From Gerris lacustris (Eukaryota; Arthropoda; Insecta; Hemiptera; Gerridae): DNA of 64,000 nt. The translations under genes and the position numbers were made by a program. Below, piece by piece: positions 11,201-21,209 of this stretch. The stretch is taken from positions 15,725,394-15,789,393 of the forward strand of contig OX578280.1 of the NCBI GenBank assembly GCA_951217055.1, written 5' to 3'. Position 1 is the stretch's first letter, and the number at the start of each line of letters is the position of its first letter. Under the pieces are notes generated by a model. It saw only the letters and a list, made by a program, of their open reading frames with translations, did not search any database and was not told where the DNA came from.

Positions 11201-12164
11201 AGATTTTGAGTCCTGACTTGTGTGTAGACTGATTCAGCGACATTGAATCTTGGATCTAGTATTGTGCTGGTAATATTTGAGTCCGAAATGGAATTCTCTG
11301 ACTCAGTGTTGCGTGACAATAAATCCGAACTAAGAACTCCAATGTGTACAAGGCTTAAAACGATATAATCTTGATTTTACCTTCTTCTTAACCTACATAG
11401 TCTTCATTGTTTGGCACAATAAAACAAACGCTTCCTTCTCATAGACATCAGTAATGAGTTGTAAAATAGAAAAAAGTAAAAATAACGCGATAGGATGTGA
11501 GAAAGTTACACTCGTATGTGCCACACTAATTGTCAGACTATTTTGAAATTCAGTTGCCCTTTTGGAAAGTTTAAAATTGAACGCAAATGTCCAGAGGTTG
11601 TTTGAGTTGGCCTCTATTTCCATTGAAATAAACTCTAAACTGACTATATTATTCAATTTCCTCTCGATGAATGGAAAGTGTTGGGTTGATGAAAGTCAAA
11701 GGACGTTCGGAAAACTTTCCCTCGGATCAAGCCCCTAGATAAATCTCTATCTCCTATCTCTAATTTACTTTCCTTCGGTCCCTCTTCACTGTCACCGAGT
11801 AAATAAAGAAAAATCATTTATATTTTTCCCATTCATTATTTTTATATTATTCAGTTTCATTCTGCTATTTTTAAACTCTATATCTATTTTTTTCTTACTC
11901 TTTTATTTTAGTATTTTGTCAATTTATTTTATTTTTTATTTTTTTTTATAGAAAATAAAATTACTCTGAGACTTATATTTTAAATTAAAAAAAAACACAG
12001 GGCTAAAATTGTTAATATACACACTACACACTCTATATATATATATATATATATATTATAATAGTATATATTATAAGTAGTAGTAGACACTGAACTTGGA
12101 GCGACTTTATATTTACGTGATACATCTTTGTTCTTCATTCCTTTATCGACGCCTTAAGAATTTT
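11201..12164. other. Unassigned DNA with an A-family fragment
   Basis: Contains a 50-bp reversed A-family 5' end at 11496-11545 (TGTGCCACACTAATTGTCAG) and a (TA)n tract near 12036-12054. The 87-codon minus ORF at 11393-11656 overlaps the fragment and has no recognisable motif. Confidence 0.5.
11496..11545 (-). mobile_element. A family fragment (copy A3)
   Basis: ATGTGCCACACTAATTGTCA is the reverse complement of the A-family 5' end. Only the terminal ~50 bp is recognisable. Confidence 0.6.
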
Positions 12165-13005
12165 TTTGGAACGAAGTTCCTTATGGCACGTTCTGGAGCC
12201 CGGGAGTGAATCCGAAAAAAACGACCAAAATCACCGTCACGCAAAATCCGTCACGAAATCTACCGATGGCGATAACTTGTGTAAAAGTTGACCGACTTAG
12301 TTAAAATTTGGTACACATGTTCATTTTACCAATGTCAGGGACAAGTTCGTTGGACAACGTTATCCGCCCAAGCGTTCACGCGCAACGCTCGCGTAAACGT
12401 AAGCTTCGAATTTAAAATTGGAATTTTTGGACGGGAAACAATTCTAACTTCATCTATTTAATGAGACAAACAACTTTTTTAAATATTTTTTTTTTAGTAA
12501 AACGAACACCGACACTGCTATGAAGTGATAAAGATCGCTAAATTTATTAAAGCGGACCAAACCGATTAAAATAAAGAAAACAACGTTTTTACCGAGATGC
12601 ATCACCTATAGTACAATTGAAACAAGCATGTAACATTTCAACCTGATACAAGCAGAAGTTTTTGTGAGTTAATGATTTATATTTTTTATTTTATATTTAA
12701 TTGGAGTAATATGCCGACGGGGCCTGGGAGGACAGTTCTTTTTCGTTCTACAACCATCTGCTTTAACTATAAATTTATCATTACCTTTTTTCTCAATATA
12801 CAATACCTATATTATTTATTGAAAGACGCTCGCTTCAAAGATAATAAAAAGATTTTCATTTAATTTTGCCTTAACTCCGCTAGTACAAATAGTTAGTTAC
12901 TTTTAATTTTGTCTCTTTTCTAACTTCACCATGTATACGTACATAGTTAATACAGCGATTTTATAATTTATATTTAATGAAAAGCGTAAGGAACTTCGTT
13001 CCTAC
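12165..13005 (-). mobile_element. B family element, subtype with GGAACGAAGTTCC ends (copy B3)
   Basis: Reads as the reverse complement of B1 over AGCGATCTTTATTA, CCAACGAACTTGTCC and TTGAAATGTTACATGC. The termini differ from B1: left TTGGAACGAAGTTCCTTA, right GTAAGGAACTTCGTTCCTAC, which form a ~13-bp inverted repeat. It is therefore a sister subfamily with different end hairpins. The CAGA tract of B1 is absent. Confidence 0.65.
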
Positions 13006-13016
13006 CGGTAATTTGT

Positions 13017-13406
13017 TCTTGATGGATTTTTTTAGGTGTAATTAAAAGTAATCAAAATTAATGATTTTCATAACTTTATTTGTGAAACGTTTCGACCCTT
13101 TGTGTAAGGTCATCTTCTTATCACATCTTTTCTTAAATTCAGAGTAGCATGATTGATCATTTATAGGTCTCAATCATGCTACACTGAGCATGAGACCATT
13201 TGTCTATATTTTTTTTTCAAATTGTTAAATCACCTCTATGAGAGTTGGTCATGTTCATTATATCGTTATGCATTAAAATTCCACAAAAAAAAAATGTTTA
13301 ATAAAATAAAATTAAAAATAGTTTAAATGAAGTAACAAGATTCAACAGTTAAAAGCACATAAATCTTATAATTCATTTTAATTATACCTAAAAAATCCAT
13401 CAAGAA
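13017..13406. mobile_element. 390-bp terminal-inverted-repeat element with hammerhead-like centre
   Basis: The ends TTCTTGATGGATTTTTTTAG and CTAAAAAATCCATCAAGAA are inverted over about 30 bp. Inside, on the minus strand, AAGAAGATGACC - loop - GGGTCGAAACGTT (13083-13119) repeats the layout of the hammerhead-like motifs at 63.8 kb. An internal ATGATTGA/TCAATCAT palindrome lies at 13145-13185. Starts 12 bp after B3. Confidence 0.6.
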
Positions 13407-14061
13407 AAAATTACTTATAAAAATTTAAAGAAAGTGTTTAAGATAACAATTTTTTTTCAATTAAAATTTTTTTTTTTTTTTGTAAAAGTAATTTTCTTTT
13501 AGACATTTGTACGGTGATTAAATTACGTTTTTAAGATATGAAATTTAAAGTAGAAGAATGTAGTTTTCAGACCCCGCAAACCCCATATCTCTATCTACTA
13601 CAGAAGCTGAACTATAAGTGTTCATAAAAGTGCGTTTTTTTTGGCTCACCCTGTATATACATACTTACACACACTTAAACGTTGATTTTTAGGTCAAAAT
13701 GTGATTTCATGTGGGAAAAAACAGCTTTATATTCAGACCGTATCTGTCTGAACTCTAAATGTTAACCTTTTTTTTTCTTGATGTCAGTTAAGTCCCTTGA
13801 GGGTGCCATGCAACAGTTAGAAACTATTTTAGTATGTGACCCGAAAGAATAAGAGCAAGCATAGAAAAAGAGAATAAATTAAATAACAAGAGTGACAATC
13901 TTGAGAAAAGGAGAACGAGACATTTTTGGAACAGAGATAGAAAAATTAAATGGTTAAAACTCCTTTTATGTAAAAAATTATTTCTTGGACACTGAAAAGT
14001 AAGTCTTAGATTAGGTAGAATTTATAAATGTTACTTGTTTGTTTATTGCTTAATATATTTT
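13407..14061. other. AT-rich DNA, nothing assigned
   Basis: Homopolymer-rich. No ORF, repeat copy or palindrome of note. Confidence 0.5.
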
Positions 14062-14457
14062 ATCTCCAGTAGGGAGAAAAAGTTAAGATTTTGGATTAGT
14101 TTACAGGGACTAAAGTAAAAAAGTATTTTCTTCCCTGAACTCAAAAGTAGGGAGAAAAAGTAAAAGTAGGGCGAAAAAGTAAGGTTTGCCAACTTAATTA
14201 TTTTATAAATAGTTGAAAATGAATGGCTAATGTATTGAAGTTGTTGAAATCAGGTTGGCGACACTGCTTTTTCGACATTGTTTATAACCTGCATCTAAAT
14301 AACCTTCTATTTGAGTTTAATTCCAATTTTTATTTGTTTTTAATATTGAATCTCTTATATCTGGTTTTGAAAGTGCTAATAATTATTGTTATTTATTAAA
14401 ATAATAAATAAAAACTGTGCAATGGATGAAAATGTGTATTTTCTCCCTACTGGAGAT
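14062..14457 (+). mobile_element. G family MITE with 10-bp target-site duplication (copy G1)
   Basis: Termini ATCTCCAGTAGGGAGAAAA and TTTTCTCCCTACTGGAGAT are inverted repeats of about 19 bp. The element is flanked on both sides by AATATATTTT (14052-14061 and 14458-14467), read as a target-site duplication. Contains repeated AGTAGGGAGAAAAAGTA/AGTAGGGCGAAAAAGTA near the left end and GGTTGGCGACACTGCTTTTT in the middle. Two further copies at 39656 and 53261. Non-coding, 396 bp. Confidence 0.85.
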
Positions 14458-14581
14458 AATATATTTTAAAAGTACAAGTGATATTGTAAAGTTTATAATA
14501 CAGTTTTTTGTACTGACAATATACTTTTAATTTTTAACTATTATTGACAACACAAATATACATAATGTAATTCATTAGGTA

Positions 14582-14908
14582 GGCACTTCTTTAGTTTGTT
14601 ACTCCCCGATTATTATTTTTAGAATGTAAATAGATATAATGCTTTATACATTTCTTTCTCTAAATAACTATTAAGTTAAAGGGATATTTAGTCCAATGTA
14701 CTTTGGAGCAAAGGAATATTACAATTCTGTTCTTTCTTTATAAGGGGAGTAACAGTCTAAAGAAGAACATTCCGTACAACTTCTTTAGATTGTTACTCTC
14801 TTCTGGATATTATAAGGGGAGCAACAGTCTAAAGAAGAATATTCCGTACACCATTAAATTATTACTCCCTTCTGGTTTATTAATAGGGGAGTGGCAATCT
14901 AAAGTACC
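14582..14908 (-). mobile_element. M1 family MITE, copy 3
   Basis: Reverse orientation relative to copies 1 and 2: GGCACTTCTTTAGTTTGTTA at the left and GGCAATCTAAAGTACC at the right. Three successive stem units (GGGGAGTAACAGTCTAAAGA) give a multi-hairpin structure. Confidence 0.75.
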
Positions 14909-15230
14909 ATTCATTGTTCACTATATTTAAATTATTTTTACTTATAATTATTCTATAGAATATGTATATAGTTATTGCTTATCGTAATTTATAGTTATTG
15001 CTCACTATCTTTGAAATTTCACATATAGGTTTGCATTAATACATGTATATATTAGCACTATTTCAAATCATATTATGATGTGGCAAGAAAAAGTCTTATT
15101 TTAAATTAGTTCTTTTGATTGCTTTGTGTTTAGTCTTTCTCCTACTTTTAACTCTGGCCTCAAAATGTCTATTATTTATTACAATATTGCTTCATATTTT
15201 GCAAACGTGATTTTTAAAATTAAAAATAGT
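14909..15230. other. AT-rich spacer
   Basis: Lies between two M1 copies. Nothing recognised. Confidence 0.4.
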
Positions 15231-16324
15231 TGGCTTTTTTTTAGACTGTTACTCCCTTATAATAAAACATAAAGAAGTAACAATCTAAAGAAAACATACG
15301 GAATATTCTTCTTTAAACTGTTATTCCCTTTATAAAAATATAGATGTGTGATATTCCTTTCTACCAAGTACATTAGACTAATATCATCCCTTTTTCTTAA
15401 TATCGATAAATATAAAATCCAAATACTACTCACTGACTAACACATCACGATAACTCTCAAACCACTTTACCTATGACCATGAAATTTTGTAGGTGTGTTC
15501 CTCTTACCTAGGTGCTCGCTAAGAAATACTATTAAAATCCGCCATCGTGATTCAAGATGGCGGCCATTTATGTACAAAATTCGACAAGACGATATCTTCG
15601 TAACAAATTGCACTAGAACCTTGAAATTTAGAAGTTAGCTTCCTTTTATGAAGTTAGTAGTTTTTGATAAATGGTTTACCAATCAGGCATTTTGATTCAA
15701 GATGGCGAGTATAATTATATATATGTGTATGTTCTTTATAAAAATCCACAGTTTTAGTCCGATCTCGATGAAAATTTGCACACTTGACCTTCAAAGCAAG
15801 GGGAAAATCACAGTCTACATGAATTTTGGAAATTTAAATTTTGGTACACAGGGGTACGGGGGTACATGTAATGAATACGGAGTCAAAGGAATGAATACCC
15901 TTCATGATGTATATCGTTGAAAAGCTCTTTAAGAGTACAGTAATTGTTGTTATGTACAGTTTTTTCATATTTTTATTTAAGAGGGGGGTAAATTTAGGAT
16001 ATTTGCAAATTATCTTATCAAAGTGGAGAGGAGATAACTGGGAGGGATAGAATCTAGATATTCTCGCATAGTAAAATAATTTATCGCCCACCACATGTTC
16101 CTACAACCAAACATTTCTATCCTGAACGGACAGTAAAGTTCTATTTTACAGCCCTTGAGCCCAAGATCGAGGTTTTATTACTGTTATAATATTAAGGTTT
16201 ATTATGCTCTTCAGTAGATCGGTCCCCGGTTCTAGTTATTTAGTCAAAAGAATGTATAAATAAAGTATATCCATTTATATTCTAAAAATAAAATTAGCGT
16301 GAATTAAATATCTAAAGAAGTACC
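15231..16324 (+). mobile_element. M1 family MITE, copy 4, split by an insertion
   Basis: The left part (15231-15400) and right part (16233-16324, TAGTTATTTAGTCAAAAG to TCTAAAGAAGTACC) align contiguously with copies 1-3. They are separated by an 832-bp foreign segment, so the M1 copy was in place first. Confidence 0.75.
15401..16232 (-). mobile_element. R300-type element nested in an M1 copy
   Basis: Contains in reverse orientation the ~300-bp unit found repeatedly at 46.6-50.0 kb: AATTTGCACACTTGACCTTC, GGTACACAGGGGTACGGG and GAAAAGCTCTTTAAGAGTAC. Also carries two CAAGATGGCG phrases. One unit only, unlike the multi-unit copy at 46.6 kb. Confidence 0.7.
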
Positions 16325-16486
16325 GAAATTGCGATATCTTTGAGGTCTTTTAGCGAATTTTCAAAGAAAATTACGCTATTGCAATGGCTTCAAAATTTTT
16401 ATAATGCGAATTTTTGAAATTTTTTTCCATGGAAATCCGTTTTAGACCATTCTGAATCGATTCCTAAAATTTAACACTTTTTTTTA
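16325..16486. other. Short AT-rich spacer
   Basis: Between the M1 copy and the microsatellite. Contains AATTTTCAAAGAAAATTACG, similar to text at 17055, possibly one end of a repeat spanning the microsatellite. Confidence 0.3.
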
Positions 16487-16682
16487 TGTATGTATGTATA
16501 TATGTATGTATATATGTATGTATATATGTATGTATATATGTATGTATATATGTATGTATATATGTATGTATATATGTATGTATATATGTATGTATATATG
16601 TATGTATATATGTATGTATATATGTATTTATATATGTATGTATATATGTATGTATATATGTATGTATATATGTATGTATATG
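16487..16682. repeat. Microsatellite, 12-bp unit ATGTATGTATAT, about 16 copies
   Basis: Near-perfect 12-bp period with one T-for-G change near 16627. Five ORFs on both strands here (MYVCIYVC and TYIHTYIH type peptides) are repeat artefacts. Confidence 0.95.
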
Positions 16683-16829
16683 TGTCACTCCAGACGATAT
16701 CTCCCCTTAGGATGCACTTAAAAATTTCAAACAAATTTTAAAATGTCAATAATATCAAAAGAAAGGATGAGTTCGTTGGCCAGAATTTTTGGAGTCCATT
16801 TAGGGGTCAAATTTTGACCATTTAGGGTC

Positions 16830-17002
16830 AAAAAACGTGTTTTTTCCATTTTACCCTCCTTTTATGTGAAAATATGATAAAAGTGTAGATAACAACAATT
16901 ACTGTACTCTTAAAGAGCTTTACTACGACATGCATCTTGAAGGGTAAATACGATTTTGACTTTTGTACCCCGTACCCCTGTGTACCAATTTTTTTTTCAC
17001 CC
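16830..17002 (-). mobile_element. R300 unit fragment
   Basis: Contains CCATTTTACCCTCCTTTTAT, CTGTACTCTTAAAGAGC and GTACCCCGTACCCCTGTGTA in the order and spacing of the 300-bp unit at 46.6-48.6 kb. Truncated after the TGTGTACCAA block. Confidence 0.65.
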
Positions 17003-18216
17003 ATGCAAATTCTAAACCAAAATTTTCCTATATTATCATAAGCCAATAATCCGCAGATTTCTTTGAAAATTCGCTCATTAAGTCATGGTGCATGACTGGA
17101 CTTTTATTCGTTTAATCTAAATCTAAATAACTTTTATATTAAATTAAATGTACACACTGAATGTAATTGGTTCGGACAACATACATATTTATTATTTATA
17201 CATATTAACCTAGGCACAATTTTACTTACCTCTTCTTAATTCCGGGCTACCATAGTTGTAATGCTATATCATTATTAGTTAAAAAGCTTTAGGGTTCAAG
17301 TGATGACTATATTTATTTTAGTTTTTTTTTTTAAATGTACACACATGAATTAATAATAATATTCTTTCAAATCAATTTAAAGATGTTGGTGCAATTAACT
17401 ACTATTTACAAAATACATGTAGGAAAAAAATATAAAATATTATTTTACATCTTAACTATAATTATGTACAAAGATAAGTATATAAATCAAAATGCATTTA
17501 AGTCGTAAGTTGTAAGAGCTGAAATGGAGCTTTGGGGCTTTTAGAAGACGTGTCGGAAGATTGGAAAGCGTAACTAAATACTTGGTCTGCTAAGTTCCAG
17601 AGGGGCTTCATGAGATATTCTGATTACATGCTGTCTTGTCTGTCCGTCTGTTTTTAAGCACATATAAAATGACATATAATTAGAATTTGGTTTTTTTCTT
17701 CTACAGTCAATCTTAAAGCCTTCTTTTTTAACCTTTATAACTCGTCTTCTGACTTTCTCTAAACCGTAATATCATATTTATATTTTTTGTAAAATGTCAG
17801 TTGATATTTATTTATGTACTTTTTCTTTAACACCAATAACAAATGATCATTTTTGTTTTCTTTACTTACATAAATCTTTTAATATTTATATTAAAGTAAT
17901 TTATCTTTTTTATAATTATATATTTAGAAATGCGTATTATTTAATACAGAATAAAAATAAGTGTTTATATAAATGATATTTGTTTGTAAAGGGCATTGTA
18001 TTTCTTAGTTATTCTTTACTAGCTTAAAGAATGGTGTTATAATACGAGGTAGCTTCTGTGGTCAAGAAGTTATACGATATATATTTATATTAAAGCAAAA
18101 GGCAGAGACACCAAGAGAAATTCTTAGATTAAATGAAAAAATATTAAAATAGAACTGAAAAATATTATAGAGTTGCATTCGTTGTGAATAAAAAAGAATC
18201 CTTAATGAAAAAAAAA
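17003..18216. other. AT-rich DNA, nothing assigned
   Basis: A 60-codon AT-rich ORF (17794-17976) has no recognisable motif. One less AT-rich patch at 17510-17620. No repeats from this window. Nothing to support a gene. Confidence 0.45.
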
Positions 18217-19157
18217 AAAATCTGCCAATTAGTGTGGCACATAGCTTCCTCTCATCCTATTTTTTATAATGATTTTATGATTTTACAAACCATTATTGTC
18301 TAATTTATTTAATTATTTCTTCCTTTTTTTAACTATGTCAAATTTATTTTGATTTTTCTTCCGAGCTTACCGAAGCTAACGGAAGCTATGTGATCGTTCT
18401 GAAGATCGAAAATATTTTATGTCTCCGATTTCAAAAAGTTCAAGAGAGAAATCTGTTTCAGACATCATGGAACATTTTTGGTTCCGTGTCTGTCGGTCTG
18501 TCGCTCAATTTTTGCGAACCAACATTATTATAAACTATACGTCTGATTTTATTGAAATTTTTATGGTAGGTCATGATTAGACCAATGTTGGTCCCATATA
18601 AGTTTCAACCTTTTGCGTTTATTTGTTTCTCTTCCACATGCGCACAAACATACATTTATTTATACCTATATCTTCAAAAGTACCTACTTATCTGATTTTT
18701 ATTAAATTTGGAAGGTAGTAGCTCGCAGATAGCCCTAGATTAATTTCAACCGTCTGCGCTCTTTAATGTTTGGTAAGTTAATACTTTAATTCATGTAAAA
18801 AATCAAGACAATTGTGAAAGATTTAAAAAACGGGGGAAATAACGAAAAATATACATTTATTTATACCTTTAGCTTCAAATGTACTTATTTGATCTGTATG
18901 AAGGTTTTACAGTTTATTGAAAGTAACCTGCAGATAGCCCCAGATTAATTTAAACCGTGTGCGCTCTCGCTCTTTAACTTTTGCTAAATTGATACTTTAA
19001 TTCACGTAAAATATCAAAGCAATTTTAACATTTAAAAAGACGGGGGAAAATTAAATAAATTTGACAATAATAGGCTGTAAAAGCATAAAATCATTAAAAT
19101 ATATACGAAATAGGATGCGAGGAAGCAATGTGCCACACTAATTGGCAAACTATTTTA
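18217..19157 (-). mobile_element. A family composite (copy A4) with inverted end and internal duplication
   Basis: Opens with a plus-strand A 5' end (TCTGCCAATTAGTGTGGCAC, 18217-18355) fused to a nearly complete reversed A copy. That copy runs from the 3' end (CTTCCGAGCTTACCGAAGC) to the 5' end (AATGTGCCACACTAATTGGC). Within the reversed copy, the ACATTTATTTATACCT ... TTTAAAAAACGGGGGAAA block is present twice (about 18650-18850 and 18851-19050). Both outer ends are therefore A 5' termini in inverted orientation. Confidence 0.8.
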
Positions 19158-19883
19158 TTTTATTATTTAATATCGTTAGAAGTTTCAATTTCTAACAAGA
19201 GGTCGAGTTGAGGGCTAATTTTCCTACGTGCATTAGTTTTAAAAATCGTGCAGCGGATTGTAAAATGTAAAAGTACTGTAATTGCAAAATATAGCGAGAT
19301 CAGAACATTCTCCTAACTGTACTTCATTGTCCGTTCTCAGCATGCATTCCCGTCTTCTTTCTAACGAGTTGATTTATTTTTTTTAAATAAAAAATGTTCC
19401 GAGAGCTTAATATATAGATTTTGAAGTGTGGGATTTAAGCTGAGTTTTAATGATGTGGTTAAAACTACATCTGACTTATTAAGTTGTGCTCCTGCCTAGG
19501 CTAGATACCTTTGGTATGGCTTAAGTCTGCTAATTGTATGTTACAGGACTTTAAGTAAGTACTTCTAAACTAACCGTAAAGTATTTACGAGTCACTTAGT
19601 AAGTTAGGCTAAGTATCCGTTTATATTCAAGTTAAGAGTATTTCTTCTCCTTACATATTTAATTCTAATTCAAATGTTCCACCTTTGACGTTAGTTTTGT
19701 TACCTGCGCAACTAAAAATTTATCAGGCTTTTATTGCTTATATTCGTAGATGATTTTCCATCAGAAATCTATTAATAGAATAATGTATGAGCCATTTTAT
19801 ACAGGACTAGATAAATTCGCGTGCTTCGCTATAAGGAGTGCCAATTTTAATGTTTATTTTTTTAAATTTAATATGCTTATTGT
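19158..19883. other. Unassigned DNA
   Basis: Moderately AT-rich with no repeat copy. The 91-codon ORF at 19750-20025 runs into the foldback arm and is not credible. Confidence 0.4.
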
Positions 19884-20452
19884 CAGGGTGCCCATAGGCA
19901 AAAAAGTAACTTATACATACTCTTTCCAAACCTTTTTGTATGGCTTGTTTAGGCAAAGTCTGACACCGTTTTCCTCTGTGACTTTTTTTAGTTTTGGGGC
20001 GTTTTTTTTTTCATTTGAACCCTAAAATTTTGACGCGTCAGACTTGAAAATCGGAAAAAGTTCTGCGTCAGACAATATTAAAATGTTGATTAATAGGGTT
20101 CAAATAATGTATCTTGAGAAAATCAGCTGGTTATTAATCATTAATTAATATTAATATAAATATCCATTATGATTAATTAAAATTAAATAATATCATTAAT
20201 TAATAACTGGCTGATTTTCTCAAGATACATTATTTGAACCCTATAAATCAACATTTTAATATTGTCTGACCCAGAACTTTTTCCTATTTTTAGTCTGACG
20301 CGTCAAAATTTTAGGGTTCAAATAAAAAAAAAAACGCCCCAAAACTAAAAAAAGTCACAGAGGAAAACGGTGTCAGACTTTGCCTAAACAAGCCATACAA
20401 AAAGGTTTGGAAAGAGTATGTATAAGTTACTTTTTTGCCTATGGGCACCCTG
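19884..20452. mobile_element. 569-bp near-perfect foldback element
   Basis: Left terminus CAGGGTGCCCATAGGCAAAA, right terminus the complement TTTTGCCTATGGGCACCCTG. The arms, about 260 bp each (19884-20145 and 20190-20452), are nearly identical, sharing CTTTCCAAACCTTTTTGTAT, CAAAGTCTGACACCGTTTTC, TTTTGACGCGTCAGACTTGA and GAAAATCAGCTGGTTATTAA. The loop is a short ATTAATTAATATT sequence. No ORF of transposase type and only one copy in the window. A transcript would form a ~260-bp duplex. Confidence 0.92.
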
Positions 20453-20491
20453 ACTATTATATATAAAGTATTGGGAAGAAACATTTAACAT

Positions 20492-20560
20492 ATTTTGCTA
20501 AAAAGGTTTGTCAAGCAACATTTAACGGCAATGTTGCTTGACAAACCTTTTTAGCAAAAT
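20492..20560. repeat. Perfect hairpin, 31-bp arms and 7-nt loop
   Basis: Left arm 20492-20522 (TTGCTAAAAAGGTTTGTCAA inside), loop TAACGGC at 20523-20529, right arm 20530-20560 its exact complement. Size resembles a miRNA precursor, but an uninterrupted stem without bulges is more typical of a small MITE. Lies 39 bp after the large foldback. Confidence 0.9.
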
Positions 20561-20664
20561 TATTTCTGTTTAGCTGGCAGTAATGGCCGGGCGACATTGT
20601 AACGCTTTAGATCCCCAAAGAAGATTAAAAGTATACATTTTCTGATTAGGGTTTGAGATTGCCT

Positions 20665-21100
20665 ATCAATATTTCTGCTTAGCTTGGCAATATTTCTGTA
20701 AAGCCTGGCAATATTTCTGTTTAGTCCAGCAGTCCAGCAATATTTCTGTTTAGTCCAGCAATATTTCTGTATAGCCCTGCAATATTTCTGTTTAGCACGA
20801 CGATATTTCTTGTAAGTCCGGCAATATTTCTGTAAAGCCTGGCAATATTTCTGTTTAGTCCAGCAATATTTCTGTTTAGCTTTGCAATATTTCTGTTTAG
20901 TCCAGCAATATTTCTGTATAGCCCTGCAATATTTCTGTTTAGTCCAGCAATATTTCTGTTTAGCTTTGCAATATTTCTGTTTAGTCCAGCAATATTTCTG
21001 TTTAGTCCAGCGATATTTCTGTTTAGCTTTGCAATATATCTGTTTAGTCCAGCAATTTTTCTGTTAAGCCCTGCAATATTTCTGTATAGCCCGGCAATTT
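20665..21100. repeat. Minisatellite, 21-bp unit, about 20 copies
   Basis: Unit CAATATTTCTGTTTAGTCCAG with variants in the last 6 bases (TCCAGC, CTTTGC, CCCTGC, CCTGGC). The 21-bp length is divisible by three, so it preserves a reading frame on the minus strand. Diverged units flank it on both sides (20570-20660 and 21235-21420). Confidence 0.93.
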
Positions 21101-21209
21101 GGCCCGTGTAGCAAATACTGCCGGGTTTGTTTCCTGCTTTCCACCTAGAAACCTCTGTTGACAATTTTGTGAGTTTCAAGAAGGTTATTAAGAGGTTTTT
21201 ATATAGCAC
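20721..21209 (-). CDS. Heptad-repeat ORF over the 21-bp minisatellite (doubtful gene)
   Basis: A 162-codon minus-strand ORF. The first ~37 residues (MLYKNLLITFLKLTKLSTEV, then a GNKPGS turn) are outside the array. The remainder is about 17 tandem heptads of the type IAGLNRN, IAKLNRN or IAGLYRN. Ile and Leu recur at i and i+3, the a/d pattern of a coiled coil, with polar Asn/Arg elsewhere. It ends in the array itself. The ORF exists because a 21-bp unit cannot shift frame, so it is most simply a repeat by-product. No promoter, splice or homology evidence. Confidence 0.2.
   Translation of the reverse strand: MLYKNLLITFLKLTKLSTEVSRWKAGNKPGSICYTGQIAGLYRNIAGLNRKIAGLNRYIAKLNRNIAGLNRNIAGLNRNIAKLNRNIAGLNRNIAGLYRNIAGLNRNIAKLNRNIAGLNRNIARLYRNIAGLTRNIVVLNRNIAGLYRNIAGLNRNIAGLLD

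Noticed and set aside
9821..11232. ORFs of up to 195 codons with FIVADSFSQI-type repeats
   Set aside because: The same peptide phrases occur in all three frames because 13- and 14-nt units rotate the frame. This is a minisatellite, not a repetitive protein gene.
16464..16741. Five overlapping ORFs with THIHTYIH- or [12 protein letters not shown] peptides
   Set aside because: They are translations of a 12-bp microsatellite in every frame and carry no independent coding signal.
20492..20560. miRNA gene
   Set aside because: The stem is perfect without the bulges usual for miRNA precursors, and there is no expression evidence. Listed only as a hairpin.
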